Part shown: one piece after another, positions 1 through 14,500 of the stretch | How the letters are laid out: each line of letters begins with the position of its first letter | Position numbering within the stretch: position 1 is the first letter of the stretch | Program-made: the position numbers and the translations under genes | From: Hirudinaria manillensis | Lineage: Eukaryota; Annelida; Clitellata; Hirudinida; Hirudinidae | Reading direction: 5' to 3' | DNA length: 64,000 nt | NCBI GenBank assembly: GCA_034509925.1 | Contig: CM067538.1 | Span: 3,029,001-3,093,000, forward strand | The notes under the pieces: generated by a model | What the model saw: only the letters and a program-made list of their open reading frames with translations | Databases searched by the model: none | What the model was told of the DNA's origin: nothing

Positions 1-249
1 AAGGACAATTGATTGCCTGGCATCCAATATTTTGTTAATAATGTTGAATGTTTCAATAATTAATCGAATATTCTAATAATTCATTTTTGTAATGAATTAA
101 TATTAAGTTATTCCTACGTGAATAAATTAATTGGTCCTTTAAGTTATCAATGTTTAATAAAAACATTAAAATAATGCATTTCAAATACTGGGATTTTTAA
201 TAATGTCGTTCACGAATGATGCTATTTATTAATAATCGAGAATGCAAAT

Positions 250-412
250 ACAATGATACAATAATACCATGCAACACAATAACACCATACAATATAATAA
301 TACCACGCAACACAATAACACCATACAATATAATAATACCGTACAAAACAATAATACCATACAATACAATAATACCAAAAAACACAATAATACCATACAA
401 TACAATAATACA
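250..412. repeat. Imperfect AC/AT-rich minisatellite
   Basis: Tandem variants of a short unit resembling ACAATAATACCATACA, about ten copies with scattered substitutions. It is open in several frames on both strands, which explains the repetitive Ile/Tyr-rich translations. No function is indicated. Confidence 0.8.
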
Positions 413-1654
413 TAATGCACCTACAACACTCGTCATAGTCACAACAACAAGAAAACCAACAACAACTCAAACAAGTCAACGAATGCAATCCTTGCTTATC
501 ATTCACCATCAGTTTCAAGATGGCGGTTTGTTATTAAAGAGTGTTTGTGTTTAAAGAGTATTTTATTATTAATTATAAACTCATTTTTAATTATTAAAGT
601 CTTTTTAAAGGTATTTTAATATTAAATTAGATTATTTTGCGTTTATTTATTATTATTAATTAATTAATTCAATAAAAGCTTTTGCTTTGGGGATTTAAAA
701 TCATTTAAAATTTTTAGCCTTAAAATTGCTTATAAATTCTTGCCAAATTGCTTATTTCAAGAGATCCAATTTGTAGAAATTTCTTTTTTTATCCTTTAAA
801 ATATCATGAATTTAAAATTCATTTTCACTTAAAATAATTAAAAATCCGTTTCTTTTAATATTTTAAGATCGGAATTGGTCTCCAATACATTTTTAAATAC
901 ATAAAATACACAAAATTATTATTCGTCCATTGATAATTAAAATTATTTTGTAATTATTTACTAATTGTTCATAAATGAAATCCTTAACTAATTAAATGCA
1001 TTTAATTTGGTCGCATTAAAATGATTTATCCATAATTTATTTATTAGGATGAAGTCTGTGCCATTAATATTATATTAATTGACTTTTTAAAAGCTTAATA
1101 ATTATGTTAATTAACTTTTTAAAAACTTAATAATTATTTTATCAATAATCTATAATGTACTATAATAATAATAATCATAAATTATGCTAATTAGGACTGG
1201 TTATTAATCAAACTTAACGTCTTTCAAAGAAGGTTCTTTTGCTCGGTCCGAATATTTTAAACATAAAACAGAAAAATCAAAATTATTTCCCAAATTATTT
1301 GCTTTTAATTTGTCACAAAATTCAATCAAAAAGATTTTCACTTTTTTTGTATATTATTCCTTCACAATTCCATCATCATTTTATCGAATTTCCAAACTAA
1401 TCTTTGAAAATATTTGTAATGATTTTCGATGATTTAAAATTAAATGGAAATAAAATTATCTGCCGATAAATTTTAAATGAAATAAAAATTATTTTTGCAA
1501 CAAATGGCCGCTAATGTTCATGGCAACTCCAGCGAACAGCGCTCACGAACAACAACCACAACGAGAAGAAAAATCTTTAAAAATATAAAAATTTCTGAAA
1601 GCATCCACGTGAGAGAACATTTCAATGCAGATTATTGTCACCAGCTCCAGTCGA

Positions 1655-1795
1655 TTTCATCGTCATCATCATCAACACCATCACCGTCATCATCATCAAC
1701 ATCATCATCGTCATCATCAATACCGTAATCAACACCATCGTCATCATCGTTATCATAATAGTAGCCGTCGTCATCGTCGTCGTCATCTCAATATC
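1655..1795. repeat. (CAT/CGT)n trinucleotide array
   Basis: Long run of CAT, CAC and CGT triplets with interruptions. Translations give poly-His or poly-Ser. There is no splice-site context, so I treat it as non-coding satellite. Confidence 0.8.
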
Positions 1796-2237
1796 GGACC
1801 GTCACCATGTTGATTGTTACGACAACTCTTCACCACACCAAACACACTTCGTGCCATCAGTCACGTGATTAATATTCAAGAAATTTAAATCTTTTCCCGA
1901 AAGTTATTTTTATAAAAATTAAATGATATTCCGTAGTTACATATATTGTTAAATAATAAATAAACAAATAAATAAATAAATAAATAAATTTGTTTAATTA
2001 AATTTGATTTTATAATATAAATGATATTGCAATTATAAATATATAAATATTATTTAACGATAATTAAAATGAAATTCTTTTCTATTTTATAGATAAAAGT
2101 TTAATAATAATAAAAAAATAATAAAAAATAAAGAAATTTCCTGAAATACGAACGAGCGCTTAAAAGTGATCTTAAATCAGGGAAGTTCCAAAGTAATTCA
2201 ATTAAAATCCGGGAACATCTGCCTATGTTTTTAAGAT

Positions 2238-2530
2238 GCCGGCGTAAAGTATTACACTGTAAAGCATTACACTCTAAGGTATTACACTGTAAAGTATTAC
2301 ACTGTAAAGCATTACACCGTCAAGTATTACACCGTAAAGTATTACACTGTAAAGTATTACATTGTAAAGTATTATACCGTAAAGTATTACATTGTAAAGT
2401 ATTATACCGTAAAGTATTACTAAGTAAAGTATTATACCGTATAGTATTACTAAGTAAAGTATTACACTGTAAAATGTTGCAGTATAAAGTATTACACTGT
2501 AAGATAATTACAGTAAAGTATGACACTGTA
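2238..2530. repeat. 15-bp minisatellite
   Basis: About nineteen tandem copies of a 15-bp unit close to GTAAAGTATTACACT, with frequent C/T and A/G variants such as ACCGT for ACTGT. Because the unit is a multiple of three, both strands stay open for more than 60 codons. This mimics a gene (repeated VLHCK / NTLQC motifs), but no homology or splice sites support coding. Confidence 0.9.
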
Positions 2531-3306
2531 AGCCTTACATTGATAACATTGGTATGATGTAATGATGTAAAACCGCTGGGATATTCTTATGATGTAATGC
2601 TGGGGTGTTGCTGAAATATTTTGATTTAAATTGCAATATAAATGCAGAAGAACATTAATTTAACGATAATCGTTATTAAATTATTAAATAATATTAATAT
2701 TAGGTAATTACCTAATTAAATTAATATTATTATAAATACGCCGAATAATTATATTTGGAACAATAATTGATTTGAACATCAAACAAAAATATCTCCTTAA
2801 ATTAAAAAAAAAACTTAATTTCTTCCAATTTGTCTCTAATTGGACAAATCGAAACCTTCGATGGAAATACCAACTCACGATTCAAATCGAAATTGAAAGT
2901 CTTTTTCCAGGATTACGTTTTGAGAAACTGTTGATCAAAAGCCTTTTTAATTAGCGATGGCGAAGTAGTTTCTAGAAAAATAAAACAAATTTAAAATAAT
3001 TTTGAATCAAATAAGAATATTCTTTGTACCAATGAATTAAAAATATTATGAAATTATTACAAAATAATTGCATTTAATATACAATACTATAAAATAATGT
3101 TATTATAAAATGTTATATTATAATATTTTAATTATTTTTTTAATATTTTATTATATGATATTTATAAATTATTTTTACAAATAATTTCATCGCACAAGGT
3201 TTGGTGCTGCTTTTGTCATTGTTTTCGTTCATGGAATGATTTTCTGCCTGATGTGGTGTGGCTATCCAATATCGTGCACTCAAAGGCAATCGCTGACGTC
3301 ATCGGT

Positions 3307-3308
3307 GC

Positions 3309-3371
<63 letters not shown>

Positions 3372-3397
3372 GATAATAATAATAATAACAATATTTT
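3307..3397. repeat. (ATA)n microsatellite
   Basis: Roughly twenty perfect ATA repeats followed by an imperfect tail with ACG and ACA triplets. Confidence 0.9.
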
Positions 3398-3855
3398 ATT
3401 CTATGATTATCTTGTTACTCGCGCATATCAAGTGCTTGCGCATTATAACAAGAATTTGCATGTTAAATAAGTCAATCAAAACAACCAATCAAGCAAACAT
3501 GAATTCAAATCTCAAATACTTTAACTGAATTAACGCCAATAAACTGTAAATAAAAAAAAATATCCAGTTAAGCCTAGGAAAATGATTAACTGCTTTTTAT
3601 AAAGGCGGTATAACCTATTCCTACAATACGACAAACATAATCAGTCATTATTATCATTATTCCTATAACTAAATTAAATATGAGTTAATAATTCTAAATA
3701 TTTTAACCGAATTAACATCAATAAACCATAAAATAAAAAATAGATTAAAAGCGAGTCTCTTAATCTTAATCTCTTAATGTTGATCTGAAAGCCTTGAACT
3801 TCGAACTGAGAAACGATCGTTGAGAAAGAAGAAGAAGAAGAAGACGACGACGAAA

Positions 3856-6800
3856 ATGTCCTCCACAAATGACCAGAGGAAGCCAAAAGATGCAGCCGAT
3901 CAGAACTTCGATTACATGTTCAAATTGCTCATCATCGGCAACAGTAGCGTCGGCAAAACCTCCTTCCTCTTCCGGTACGCAGACAATTCATTCACCTCCG
4001 CTTTCGTCAGCACGGTTGGCATCGACTTCAAAGTCAAGACCGTCTTCAGGCAAGACAAACGAGTCAAGCTCCAGATTTGGGTTAATTTCCCTTTGTATTT
4101 TGGTTTAATTAAATGAGATTAATTCCAGATTAATTTCGGTTAATTACGTAATAAATTACTTCGTGAAATTCTTCAGCAAGTGTTTTTTTTTAGATTTTTA
4201 AGGAATAAAATCTTTTAAAAAATAAAAAAAGAAAACAGAAAATTCGGGAAGCAAAATCTTCCATTGGAAGATCCGTTCATCGATCATAATCGTCGAAGAA
4301 GTTCTTAATTAGTTTTCAACTTCATTTTCAGAAAATGTTTCAATATTTACGACATTAATGTTACATTAAACTTTCTTACTTCTACATTTATACACTTCAA
4401 GAATTAATAACAGAATAATAATTATTATTATCTTATTATTATTGTTACAATATTAATAATAATAAAAATTATTATTACAATTAATATATAATTAATATAA
4501 TAACAATAATTATTATAATATAATTATATATTTATTATTATTATTATCTAAATATAATGCAATATAATATTATTATATTAATCTAAATGTAATAATAATC
4601 AAGTAAAAATAATATAACACAATTCAGAAGTAATAACCGAGAATAGAAAAATAAGGATCAATGTTGTTGGCAGGTCCAACGAAATAAGATCTTTCGGTTT
4701 CAGAAATTATTTCTAGTTTTTTATGGAAAATAGGTTTTGAAAAGAAAAACGTAGAAAATAATTTAACCAATGCCTTCTAACCACGCCACGCACATACGTT
4801 CAGTTGACGGCACCTATCCAAATAATGCAATTTCACAGACCAGTCTATTGTCCAGCGTAATGAAAAAGTATTAGATTTACTGATTTATCGTATTTTTTCA
4901 GGAAAATTTCATTGAAAAACTTGAAAACTATTGCAAACATATATTTTATTAAATTATAATATTATTGTATTTCGCTTTAATATTCAGGAGAGAGTTTTAA
5001 TATTAACTTAAGAGTTTTAATATTAGAGAAAATATAGAATTAAATAGGCGAAATTTCTTTAAAATTGTTTTCTAAGCTAATTAAATATAGGTCACTAATG
5101 GTAAATACAAACAGTGATCAATCAGAAACATTAGGGCGCATACATTTTCGAAAAGATTGCATTCAAATATTTGAATTTATATTAAAATTAATAATTTCTT
5201 TTATCTTTCTTCCTAATAATTTCATAAAGTTTACTTTCTAACCGATCCAGGAAGGTTTCTAGACCCTTTTCATGTATCAGTTTTTATTAAGTACTTCATT
5301 GCAGGCCTTATTGAAGGCATCTTTCAGCTCTTAAACACTGGAATATTGTTTTCCATTAGGGTATTGTTTTTTTTTTGTTTTTTTTTTAAATATATTTTTC
5401 AATGGGTTCAAGTTAGGAGAAAAGTGGCCACATCTGAACATTTTTGGATTAAGAATGGTTTTTGTTTAAAGTTTAAAGTTATATCAAAATAGTATCGGCT
5501 ATAGCGATACAAATTTAAAAAGGTATCGGCTGTAGCGATACAAATATCGAGATAGTATCGGCTATAGCGATACAAATCTAAAAAAAAGTATCGGCGATAG
5601 CGATATATTTATCCAATAAGTACTGACAATACCTTCGCTGCGACACTGATGAAATTAATAACCTTGGTCCTGATGCCAAGCGTTGCTGGGAAATGATTAA
5701 TAGCTTCTAAATTCGTCACATGCAGAAGTACGTAATGTGTCCGAGTGTATACAAGTGTTCCAATATATTTTATGATTTCCGCTCTTCATGTAAGAAAACA
5801 AGATTCGGAAGAAGAAGTGACAGCCGTCAGCGCTCAAGGTTCGCCTCGAATTTCTGATTTAGAAACGTGAAATCATAAGAATAATTTTGATGAGAAAAGA
5901 AGAACATCCTGATTGATATCATCTGGTTGAATGATACCAACTGATTGATATCATCTGGTTGAATGATACCAACTGATTGGTTCACCTCCAAATTCAACTC
6001 CTCATCTGTCAAGAATTAATTGTGGAAGTAACATCCGCTAAAAGTGGTTTATAACGACGAATACATAAACTTCTTAGGGAAAAAAAATATGACACACGAG
6101 AGATTATGAATTATTTTTAATCTCTCGTTGAGCTGAAAAGCTATTAAAAAGCCTTTTCTATTTTGAGACCATTTTGAATTATAAAGAACATGTTTCCAAT
6201 TAACTCAATGCCTCATCTTCGATTATTAACGTCACGTGACAACAATAACAACACGTGACAACAACAACAACAACATCCTCAATTTGTAGATAATATTATT
6301 TTTGTCTTTGGCTTGCCTTGCCACGATGAAGCCGAGTTGTCCGGTATTGAAGGGCAAAATATATTTAATAGATATCTAATTGATATCTAGACATATTTCT
6401 TTAGAATTAAGAAAAATACAATTGTCTGTTTTAACAATTACAGCTGGAAGGGACCCAGCCATTACAATTTTGCAAGTTTAATTAAAATTCAACTTTTTCT
6501 CAAATTCGGAAAATAAAATTAAAAACAAAAACTGCAAAATTATTATTGTTATTATTTGCAATTTTTATGTTTCTTTGTTAATACTTATAAATATAAAAAT
6601 ATTTGCAAAAAAAAATCCTGAATTCATCTTGCTTTTCTGAAAATATTGCAAAAATATCCAGTATTTCCTGCAATAAAATGAAGATCATCCCCTGTCAAAG
6701 ACTCTGCATTTATTTAACTTCGGAAAAAAACCGCAATGTTTCCTGAATTTAAAGCTCTTTATTCTTAAGTATCTTAATCCTAGAATTTCTTTTTCTTGAA

Positions 6801-8494
6801 TTTCTAAAGAATTTAGTTTAAATTAATTTAATTTAAATTAAATTAATTTAATTTAAATTAAATTAATAAAATTTAAATTAAATTAATTATTATTATTATT
6901 TAATTATTATTATTATTATTTTATTTAAATAAATAAATAGAATTTAAATTAAATTAATTTAAATAAATTGAATTTAAACTCCTTAATTGTGGACTCAAGA
7001 ATCAAGTACTTCACGAAAAGAAAAGGAAGAAGAGTTCATATTCTATTAATCATTTCATTTAATATTCCATTAATTATAATTATATTTTTTTATTATATAT
7101 TAAATTATATTTATTATTATATTTATTATTTAATTAATTATTCTATTTATTATTCCATTAATTATACTATTAATTATTTTATTAATTATTATATTTATTA
7201 TTCAATTTATTATTCAATTAATGCAAAGTTAACTTAATTCCTTAAAAGTTAAAATCATTAAATCAAAATTTTCATAGAACAAAACAGGGCATTGTAAAGT
7301 AAGGCCTTACATCACTTAGTTCTTCACTTAAAGTTAAATAATTGCTAATTAAATTTTATAGGAAGGACGTTTATTGCAATTTATTATGTTAATGATTTCA
7401 TTTTTGTATTATTTTTAGAGATAAAACAAAGCCTAGATTAAATTACTGAAAAGAAATGATAAAACATATAATCCATGAATATGCATTCATATATAAATTT
7501 ATGAGTGGAAATTGTTCACGCTTAAGAGTATCGGTCAAAGTATAACAGTAACTACATTACAATAATTTATGGTAATTCCTAATTTTAATATTATAATTAC
7601 ATTATTAATTGCATAAATTAACGCATCAAAGCATATAACTTCAAACAATTTGGCTAGCCTGCCGGGGTTCACAACTTCTTTGACGATTAAAATGATTTAA
7701 AATAATTTATTAGAATTAATTATCATTTTTATTAATTATTATATAATTATTATAAATAGAAGGTAATTAAATCAATAAATTAAAGCAAGAAAGAATTGAA
7801 TAGTCGATTGTTAGAGTTATCAATCAAACAATGAACACCGTCAAAACATGAATATGTATGAGGAGGCACGTCCTAGGTCATTTGTTTCTTTCATTGAAAA
7901 ATGGAAATTTTGTTTCTGAATTATATAAATTACTGATGTTATTAATATTAATTATGCAAATGTTGCTATGAAACTATGAGAAATTAACATAATAGATATT
8001 AAGCGGGCTGATAACTAGGAAGGCTCAGTTGACCAATGGGAAAAGGTTTTTTAAATGATGGACTGAATGAATCTACTTAATCGATGGAGGTTTATTAATT
8101 GATGGATTGAATGAATGAATTAACTGATGAAGGTTTATTAATTGATGGATTGAATGAATTAATCAATTGATGGATTGAATGAATTTGTCAAAGAAGAAAG
8201 AAGAATGCTTTTGGACAAATTCAGAGGCAAATTAAATTGAAGATTTTCCTGTTTTTATTGAAAACTTCTTACAGACTTCTTTCATTTTAAATCTTTTTCT
8301 CAGAATTTCTTTCTCTTTCGACGGATCTAAAAAATAACTGCTTTTATAACTCGACAGTTTTTATTATTTAAAGCTTTACTAGTACTAACTTCCTTATAAT
8401 AAATTCCCTAATAATACGTTTCAGCGCCCATGTAGCTCACGCGCACGGCGCTATATAAATGACATATTATTATTATTATCATCATCATCATCAT

Positions 8495-8553
<59 letters not shown>

Positions 8554-11500
8554 ATAATTATTATATAATATTATATAATAATATTATTATTATTATTATA
8601 TTTTTTATTATTATTATTATTATTAAATTCCATAATAATAAGCATCTAAAAATCGTGAAGAGCAGAGTCACAAACTGTTGCACAGAATTGTCTTAAATGA
8701 TTGATTACTCACCATTATGTTTTGATCGTGTAGGACTAAATATTAAATATTAAATATTATTAAATATTAAATATTAAATATTAATTGCCACAAAAAATTA
8801 ATGCCCTGATTAATAAGTCTTGTACTAAATTCTTAATTAGAATTTAATTTAAATTATTATTAAATAATTATTTATTTCATAAATTATTAATTAAATAAAT
8901 AAATAATTAAAAATTGAATTATCTTATTAAATAAATTTATTAATTAATGAATTAAATAAACATAATAAATATTAAATATTATTAAATAATACTATGTTAA
9001 TAATTTATAACATTGTAATATTAATAATTTATGCAATAATGTTACGTAACGGATTAATATCCAATTACGTAACTAATTAATATTCAAATGTCAGGACACA
9101 GCAGGTCAGGAGAGATACAGAACCATAACAACAGCTTATTACAGGGGAGCAATGGGTTTCATTCTCATGTATGACGTCACCAACGAGGAATCCTTCAACG
9201 CCGTTCAAGATTGGTGGATAAAAATAACTTTTTATTTATTAATGGTTCTTCTACAATGAAGTTGATATCATCTGGTTGAAGCATATCAATCAAAGAGGTG
9301 ATATCTGATTGATATCATCTGGTTGAATGATATCAATTGATTGATATCATCTGGTTGAATGATATTAACTGATTGATATTATCTGGTTGAATGATATCAA
9401 CTGATTGATATCATATCTTTCACTGGTATCATCTGGTTGAATAGTATCAACCGATATCAATTGGTTGATTCTTCAATCAACAATTCCTCGTTTAAAATTC
9501 GATTACAGTTTGCAAAAGCCATATTTTAATTTCAGGCGACAGTAATCGAATTATTTTTTTTGCGTCATGAAAATGTTCCATGAAAAGGTGACTGACATTG
9601 AAAGGCAGACTTTAAGAAGAAATATCTTCAAAAATATTTAAAATAATATATATAATTATTAATAATATTAATAATTGATACGAAACAAAATTCTGTAAGA
9701 AATCCCAGATTTTAAGACTCTTTTACGACATTTTGCAAAAAATAAATAAAATAGGATTTGGAAGAAGCTAAAGCACACAATTTCCTAGCAAAATATTGTG
9801 AATAATATTTAATATATCTTTTAATTACTTATTATTAATTGTGCCATGTTTTTATGCAATTGCTACTGAATGCAAATTGTATTGAAATAAATTAATTATT
9901 AATATTGTTTATAATAAGTTATTTATCATAATATCTCGTTAACAAAACAATATATAACGATGAGAATAACAACTACAACAGCGAAAATAATAATAATAAT
10001 AGTAATAACAATAATAATAGTAATAATATTAATAATAAGAATAATAAATGTAGTAATAATAATAATAATATTAACAATAATAATAATAAAAATAATAATA
10101 ATAGAGTAATACCGATGAGAATTTTTGATTTATGCAGCACCACGTTCAGTCGTTCAGAGATAGGCAGTTAATGTCGAACAAGAAAGAAAGAGATATTTTT
10201 GTCTATTTATTCTGTATATTTATCAAATTAAAATTAATTAATTGAGTTATTTATTTTATTATTTACATATTTATTAATTGTTTGTTTATTTGTTTTATTA
10301 TTTAATCGGGACTTATTATACTGTTAATTTATTAATTATTATTTAATAATATTGAATTACATTGAAAATTATAAATTGATTTGTTCTCAAACTTTAATTT
10401 GAATTTAACTTGATTGAATTGATTGAAATGATTGAATTTATTGAAGTGATTGAAATGATTGAAGTGATTGAAATGATTGAATTGATTGAAGTGATTGAAA
10501 TGATTGAAGTGATTGAATTGATTGAATTGATTGAATTGATTGAAATGCTTGAATTGATTAAAATGATTGAATTGATTGAAATGCAGGAGCACCCAAATAA
10601 AGACCTACTCGTGGGACAATGCACAAGTCGTCCTCGTTGGAAACAAATGCGATTTGGAAGACGAGAGGGTCGTTTCGACTGATAGAGGAAAGATGCTGGC
10701 TCAACATATGGGTTACATTTATTTAAATACGTTGTTGTTGTCGTTGTTGTTGTTGTTGTTTTTCTTAAATTGAAAGTATAATTATCTTTAATCATTCGAA
10801 TAAAAGAGATCCATTTTTTTCAAGAATTAAATTAAAGTGAATAATAATTAAATAATAATTAAATAAAAATAATTTAAAAAAATAATTAAATTGAACAAGT
10901 ATTTGACTCGACAAATATTGAAACTGATTTAACATTAAATCAATTTAATATATTAAATAATTATTTAAACACTTATTAATTTATTAAATATTAAATACTA
11001 TTTAACATTAAATACCTGTTTAACGAGAAAATTGCTCGTCTGAACTTCTGTGGAAAAAGAGGTTTTCACGAGAATTTCTTGGAAGAATTGAAATTTCAAG
11101 AAACAATTAACTCGAATAAATGCCTCTTTTTGTATTTTCAAATCATTTATTTTCCTTTTATTCTTTTTTTATTTTTTAATTTTAAATTTTATTTTTATGC
11201 CTGAATAACGCTACTTTCTCTGGAAATAAATAAATAAATAAATGAATAAAGTATTTTTATTGTCAACCAAAGATTAAAATGAATTATTTAACTAAGACCT
11301 TTTATGATAAAGTTCTCTGAAATGTCTACGAATGTGTAAATAAATAAATAAATTCCGATTATAGCAACATAAATTGTCATTAAATATTAAATAATAAAAA
11401 GTAATAAAAAATATTAAAACATTAAAGAGATTAAAACATTAAAAATATTAAAATATTAAAGCTAAAAGATTAATGAGATAGAACGCAGAGATTATTAATT

Positions 11501-14500
11501 GCGTAATAATAAAATATTTATCATTAAAGATTTATAACAATGATTTATTATTATTAATTTGTTGTTATTATTATGAAATTTATTATTAAAAATGCTAAAA
11601 GATTTTAGGGCCATTTCCTGAAGAGCAATTCATATTTGTTTGTGCCGTCATGAGAAATTCAGATCACAAAATGAAATCGAAACTTTGGGATTCCTGGGAT
11701 TCAACTTCATTTGGAAGGATGGAATTTGCAGTACAAAAACAAACGATGTTCTGAATTTCAATTCGTTCTGTTTATTTCCTAAGATGAATGGAAGAAGAAG
11801 AAAAAAGAATGATTGAATGAATGGAAACACATCTTTTCTAAGTCACCTCGTTCGATGGACAGTGGTAGAAGAATCTTTATGACCTACCACTCTATTTACG
11901 ATAACCTTGATTTTAAAGGTCATATAAAGCCCAAAATAATAGGATATATATATATAGTATTCACACAGAATATATATCTTAAATTTTTGTTTACTTTGAT
12001 TAAGAATTAAGTATAAATTTAACAAAAAATCGTTTTTATGCATAGAAATATGCTTATATGGCCACTATCAGAAAAAATGACAATTTAAGTGTTTTGTAAA
12101 AAAAAATTAATTTTAAATCAAATAAATTGATTGAAAAATATAAAAAAAAAATGTTATAAATTATTTTCTGGAAGACTGGAGTGGCAGATCATAGGAGAAG
12201 AATTTAAACGTGGATTTCAAGTATTGAGTTATTCCACTTAACAGCACATAATTCTTCCTTTATTCAAAATGACTTCTATACATCTGCTTTTCATTGATGA
12301 AGTGACGTTTTTGACGGTGTTTTCATCCAGTTCCTTCCAGGTCGTCCAAATTGCCTCTTTTAACTTATTTTCATTTTCTCCTGGAAAAATGCTCTTGCTT
12401 TTGAAACATGAATTGGCGCATTATCTTGCTGGGACTCATACTTTTTGCTCCAACAAATAGGAGATGATCCTTGAGCATTTTTATGTATTTCTGGGAGATA
12501 TTATCTTACTTTCAAATGCACCAGTTCAGTCCTCCCAGATGAAGAGATTCCTTCCCAGATCATCACAGAACCTCCTCCATGTTTTCTAATAAAAAAGATA
12601 TTTTCTTTTCTTAAGTCATGCAAGTAGTAACCATCTGGCCCATCTCAGTTGAATTTTTTCTCATCTGAGAAAATCACACTCCCGCTTCTCAGTGAGTGAG
12701 TGAGTGAGTGAGTGAGTGAGTGAGTGAGTGAGTGAGTGAGTGAGTGAGTGAGTGGAGAAAGCGTAGCTCTAGAAATAAACATCGTTAATTGCGATTCTTC
12801 AGTTCGGAGAATACGCTTAAGCACTTGACAATCAAATGCAGAGAACATTACTGCCTCTTCGAAATGTTGTTTATTTCTCGAGCAAAAACGTCAACATTCT
12901 TTTATTTCTGTCGCCACTCAGCCATTCAAGCATCCGCAGTGAATGGCTTCATTCATCCACTACACCATCCCTTCATTCATTCATCCACTACACCATCCCT
13001 TCATTCATTCATCCATTACACCATCCTTTCATTCATTCATCCATTCATTCATCCACTTCACCATCCATCGTAACTTATTAATCCGCCTGCAATACTACTT
13101 TAACGCTTCCCTTAACCAGCGATAAACGAGTTTTACAACTTGTCAGATCCAATTTGAAAACACAAAATCTCATTTTTTTTTGTAATTTATTTGATTTTGC
13201 ATCGTAATTTAATTTTATTCAATGTTATTTTATGCCACACGATTTCCTTCTGTAAATACACTTCGACGTTTGTAAATGCATAGTGACATTATTTTTGACG
13301 CGTTTTATTTCATCTTTCTTTTCCTATTTTCAATGCATGGAATGCACTTTATTCCAGTGAATGGAATGCAATTCATTCCAGTGAATGGAATGCAATTCAT
13401 TCCATTGAATCCTTATCCGTGGAATGCCAATCCGTTATGCATCATTATCATGATGCTGTAAATTGTTGTTACTCAGTTACGGATCTAAATTACATTCACG
13501 GGTTTGGGGAATGGGTGGTGGGAGGCACTTGTACATGTACGGATCAAGATCGGAGATGGAATTTCTGATTGGAAGGAAATAATAAATTATATTAAATAAG
13601 TAATTTAAAGTTTAATAATAAATTGTGTTAAATAATTAGTTTCAAGTTTAAATTAAGCATCCTTTCATTCCTCTATTCTTTCTATTAATCAGGAAATTAA
13701 TGAAATTGTATGGTAATTCGTTAATTTAATTTCATGAGTTAAATTTTATGATAAATTAGTAATTTGTATGATGTGTGACAATTGATTAAAATGCATGTTA
13801 TATTGTAATATATTGCTTCAATTTCAATTTAAAGTGCACGATAATTTATTAAATAGTATGACATGTAATTATTAAATAGTATGACATGTAATTATTAAAT
13901 AGTATGACATGTAATTATTAAATAGTATGACATGTAATTATTAAATAGTATGACATGTAATTATTAAATAGTATGACATGTGACCATTAATTCGATCAGG
14001 AAGTGGAGATGTTTTTGTTACAAGGAGAACGAAAGAAGAACGAAAGATGATCGTGGTTGTTGTTGTTGTTGCTATTGCTATTGCTGTTGTTGTCGTGGCG
14101 TCGTCGTTGTGGCCGATTTTGTAGCGCTTTAGAATCATTCGTAGTTTTGATTACGAAACTATTTCATTTGAAATCCCAGCATAAATTTTAATAAATATTA
14201 AAATAATCCCAGTTCATCATGCATAACATCATCTATGTGAAGTTGGATTTTTACCACTGGTAGCTGCCACTTGCTGAAAAAAAAACGTGGTTGTGGCTTC
14301 TGAATGGAAAAAACAAGAACATGTGGTTCGGAGGAGTATTTTTTATAAAACGTTCTGTTTCAATTGATTTCAACGGGCTTCGCTTGCAGAGCGCCACCTG
14401 TCGGAGGCATTTCTTTCAACCATTTTTATCGCCGTGCAAGCTGAGATGCGAATTAGATCGCTACCATCTGAGCCAACAGATGCACAAAGATTGCAAGCAC

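Larger units (their letters stand above)
1..3855. other. AT-rich intergenic region upstream of Rab3
   Basis: No exon-like coding stretch was found on either strand. The region is mostly A/T homopolymer-like DNA with four tandem arrays (listed separately near 250, 1655, 2240 and 3307). Short open frames inside those arrays are a product of the repeat period. I see no clear TATA box or initiator for the downstream Rab3 gene. A purine-rich (AAG)n/(ACG)n stretch immediately precedes its start codon (3830-3852) and is probably 5' UTR. Confidence 0.7.
4081..9094 (+). other. Rab3 intron 1
   Basis: GT at 4081, AG at 9093-9094. The intron is almost entirely A/T with several short satellites. It contains a Tc1/mariner-like relic (about 5215-5460), hairpin repeats (5492-5606), a 32-bp TTGATATCATC repeat pair (about 5907-5975), AATTTAAATT arrays (6835-6965) and a GCGCTATATAAATG repeat module with (ATT)n tail (8422-8620). 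No other exon was found. Confidence 0.8.

Noticed and set aside
8422..8480. tRNA gene (TAGCTCA motif)
   Set aside because: The motif resembles an A box, but no cloverleaf, anticodon arm or complete B box could be drawn.
13276..13461. 61-codon frame with repeated GMQFIPVN
   Set aside because: A short ATTCCAGTGAATGGAATGCA repeat inside Rab3 intron 3. No other coding evidence.
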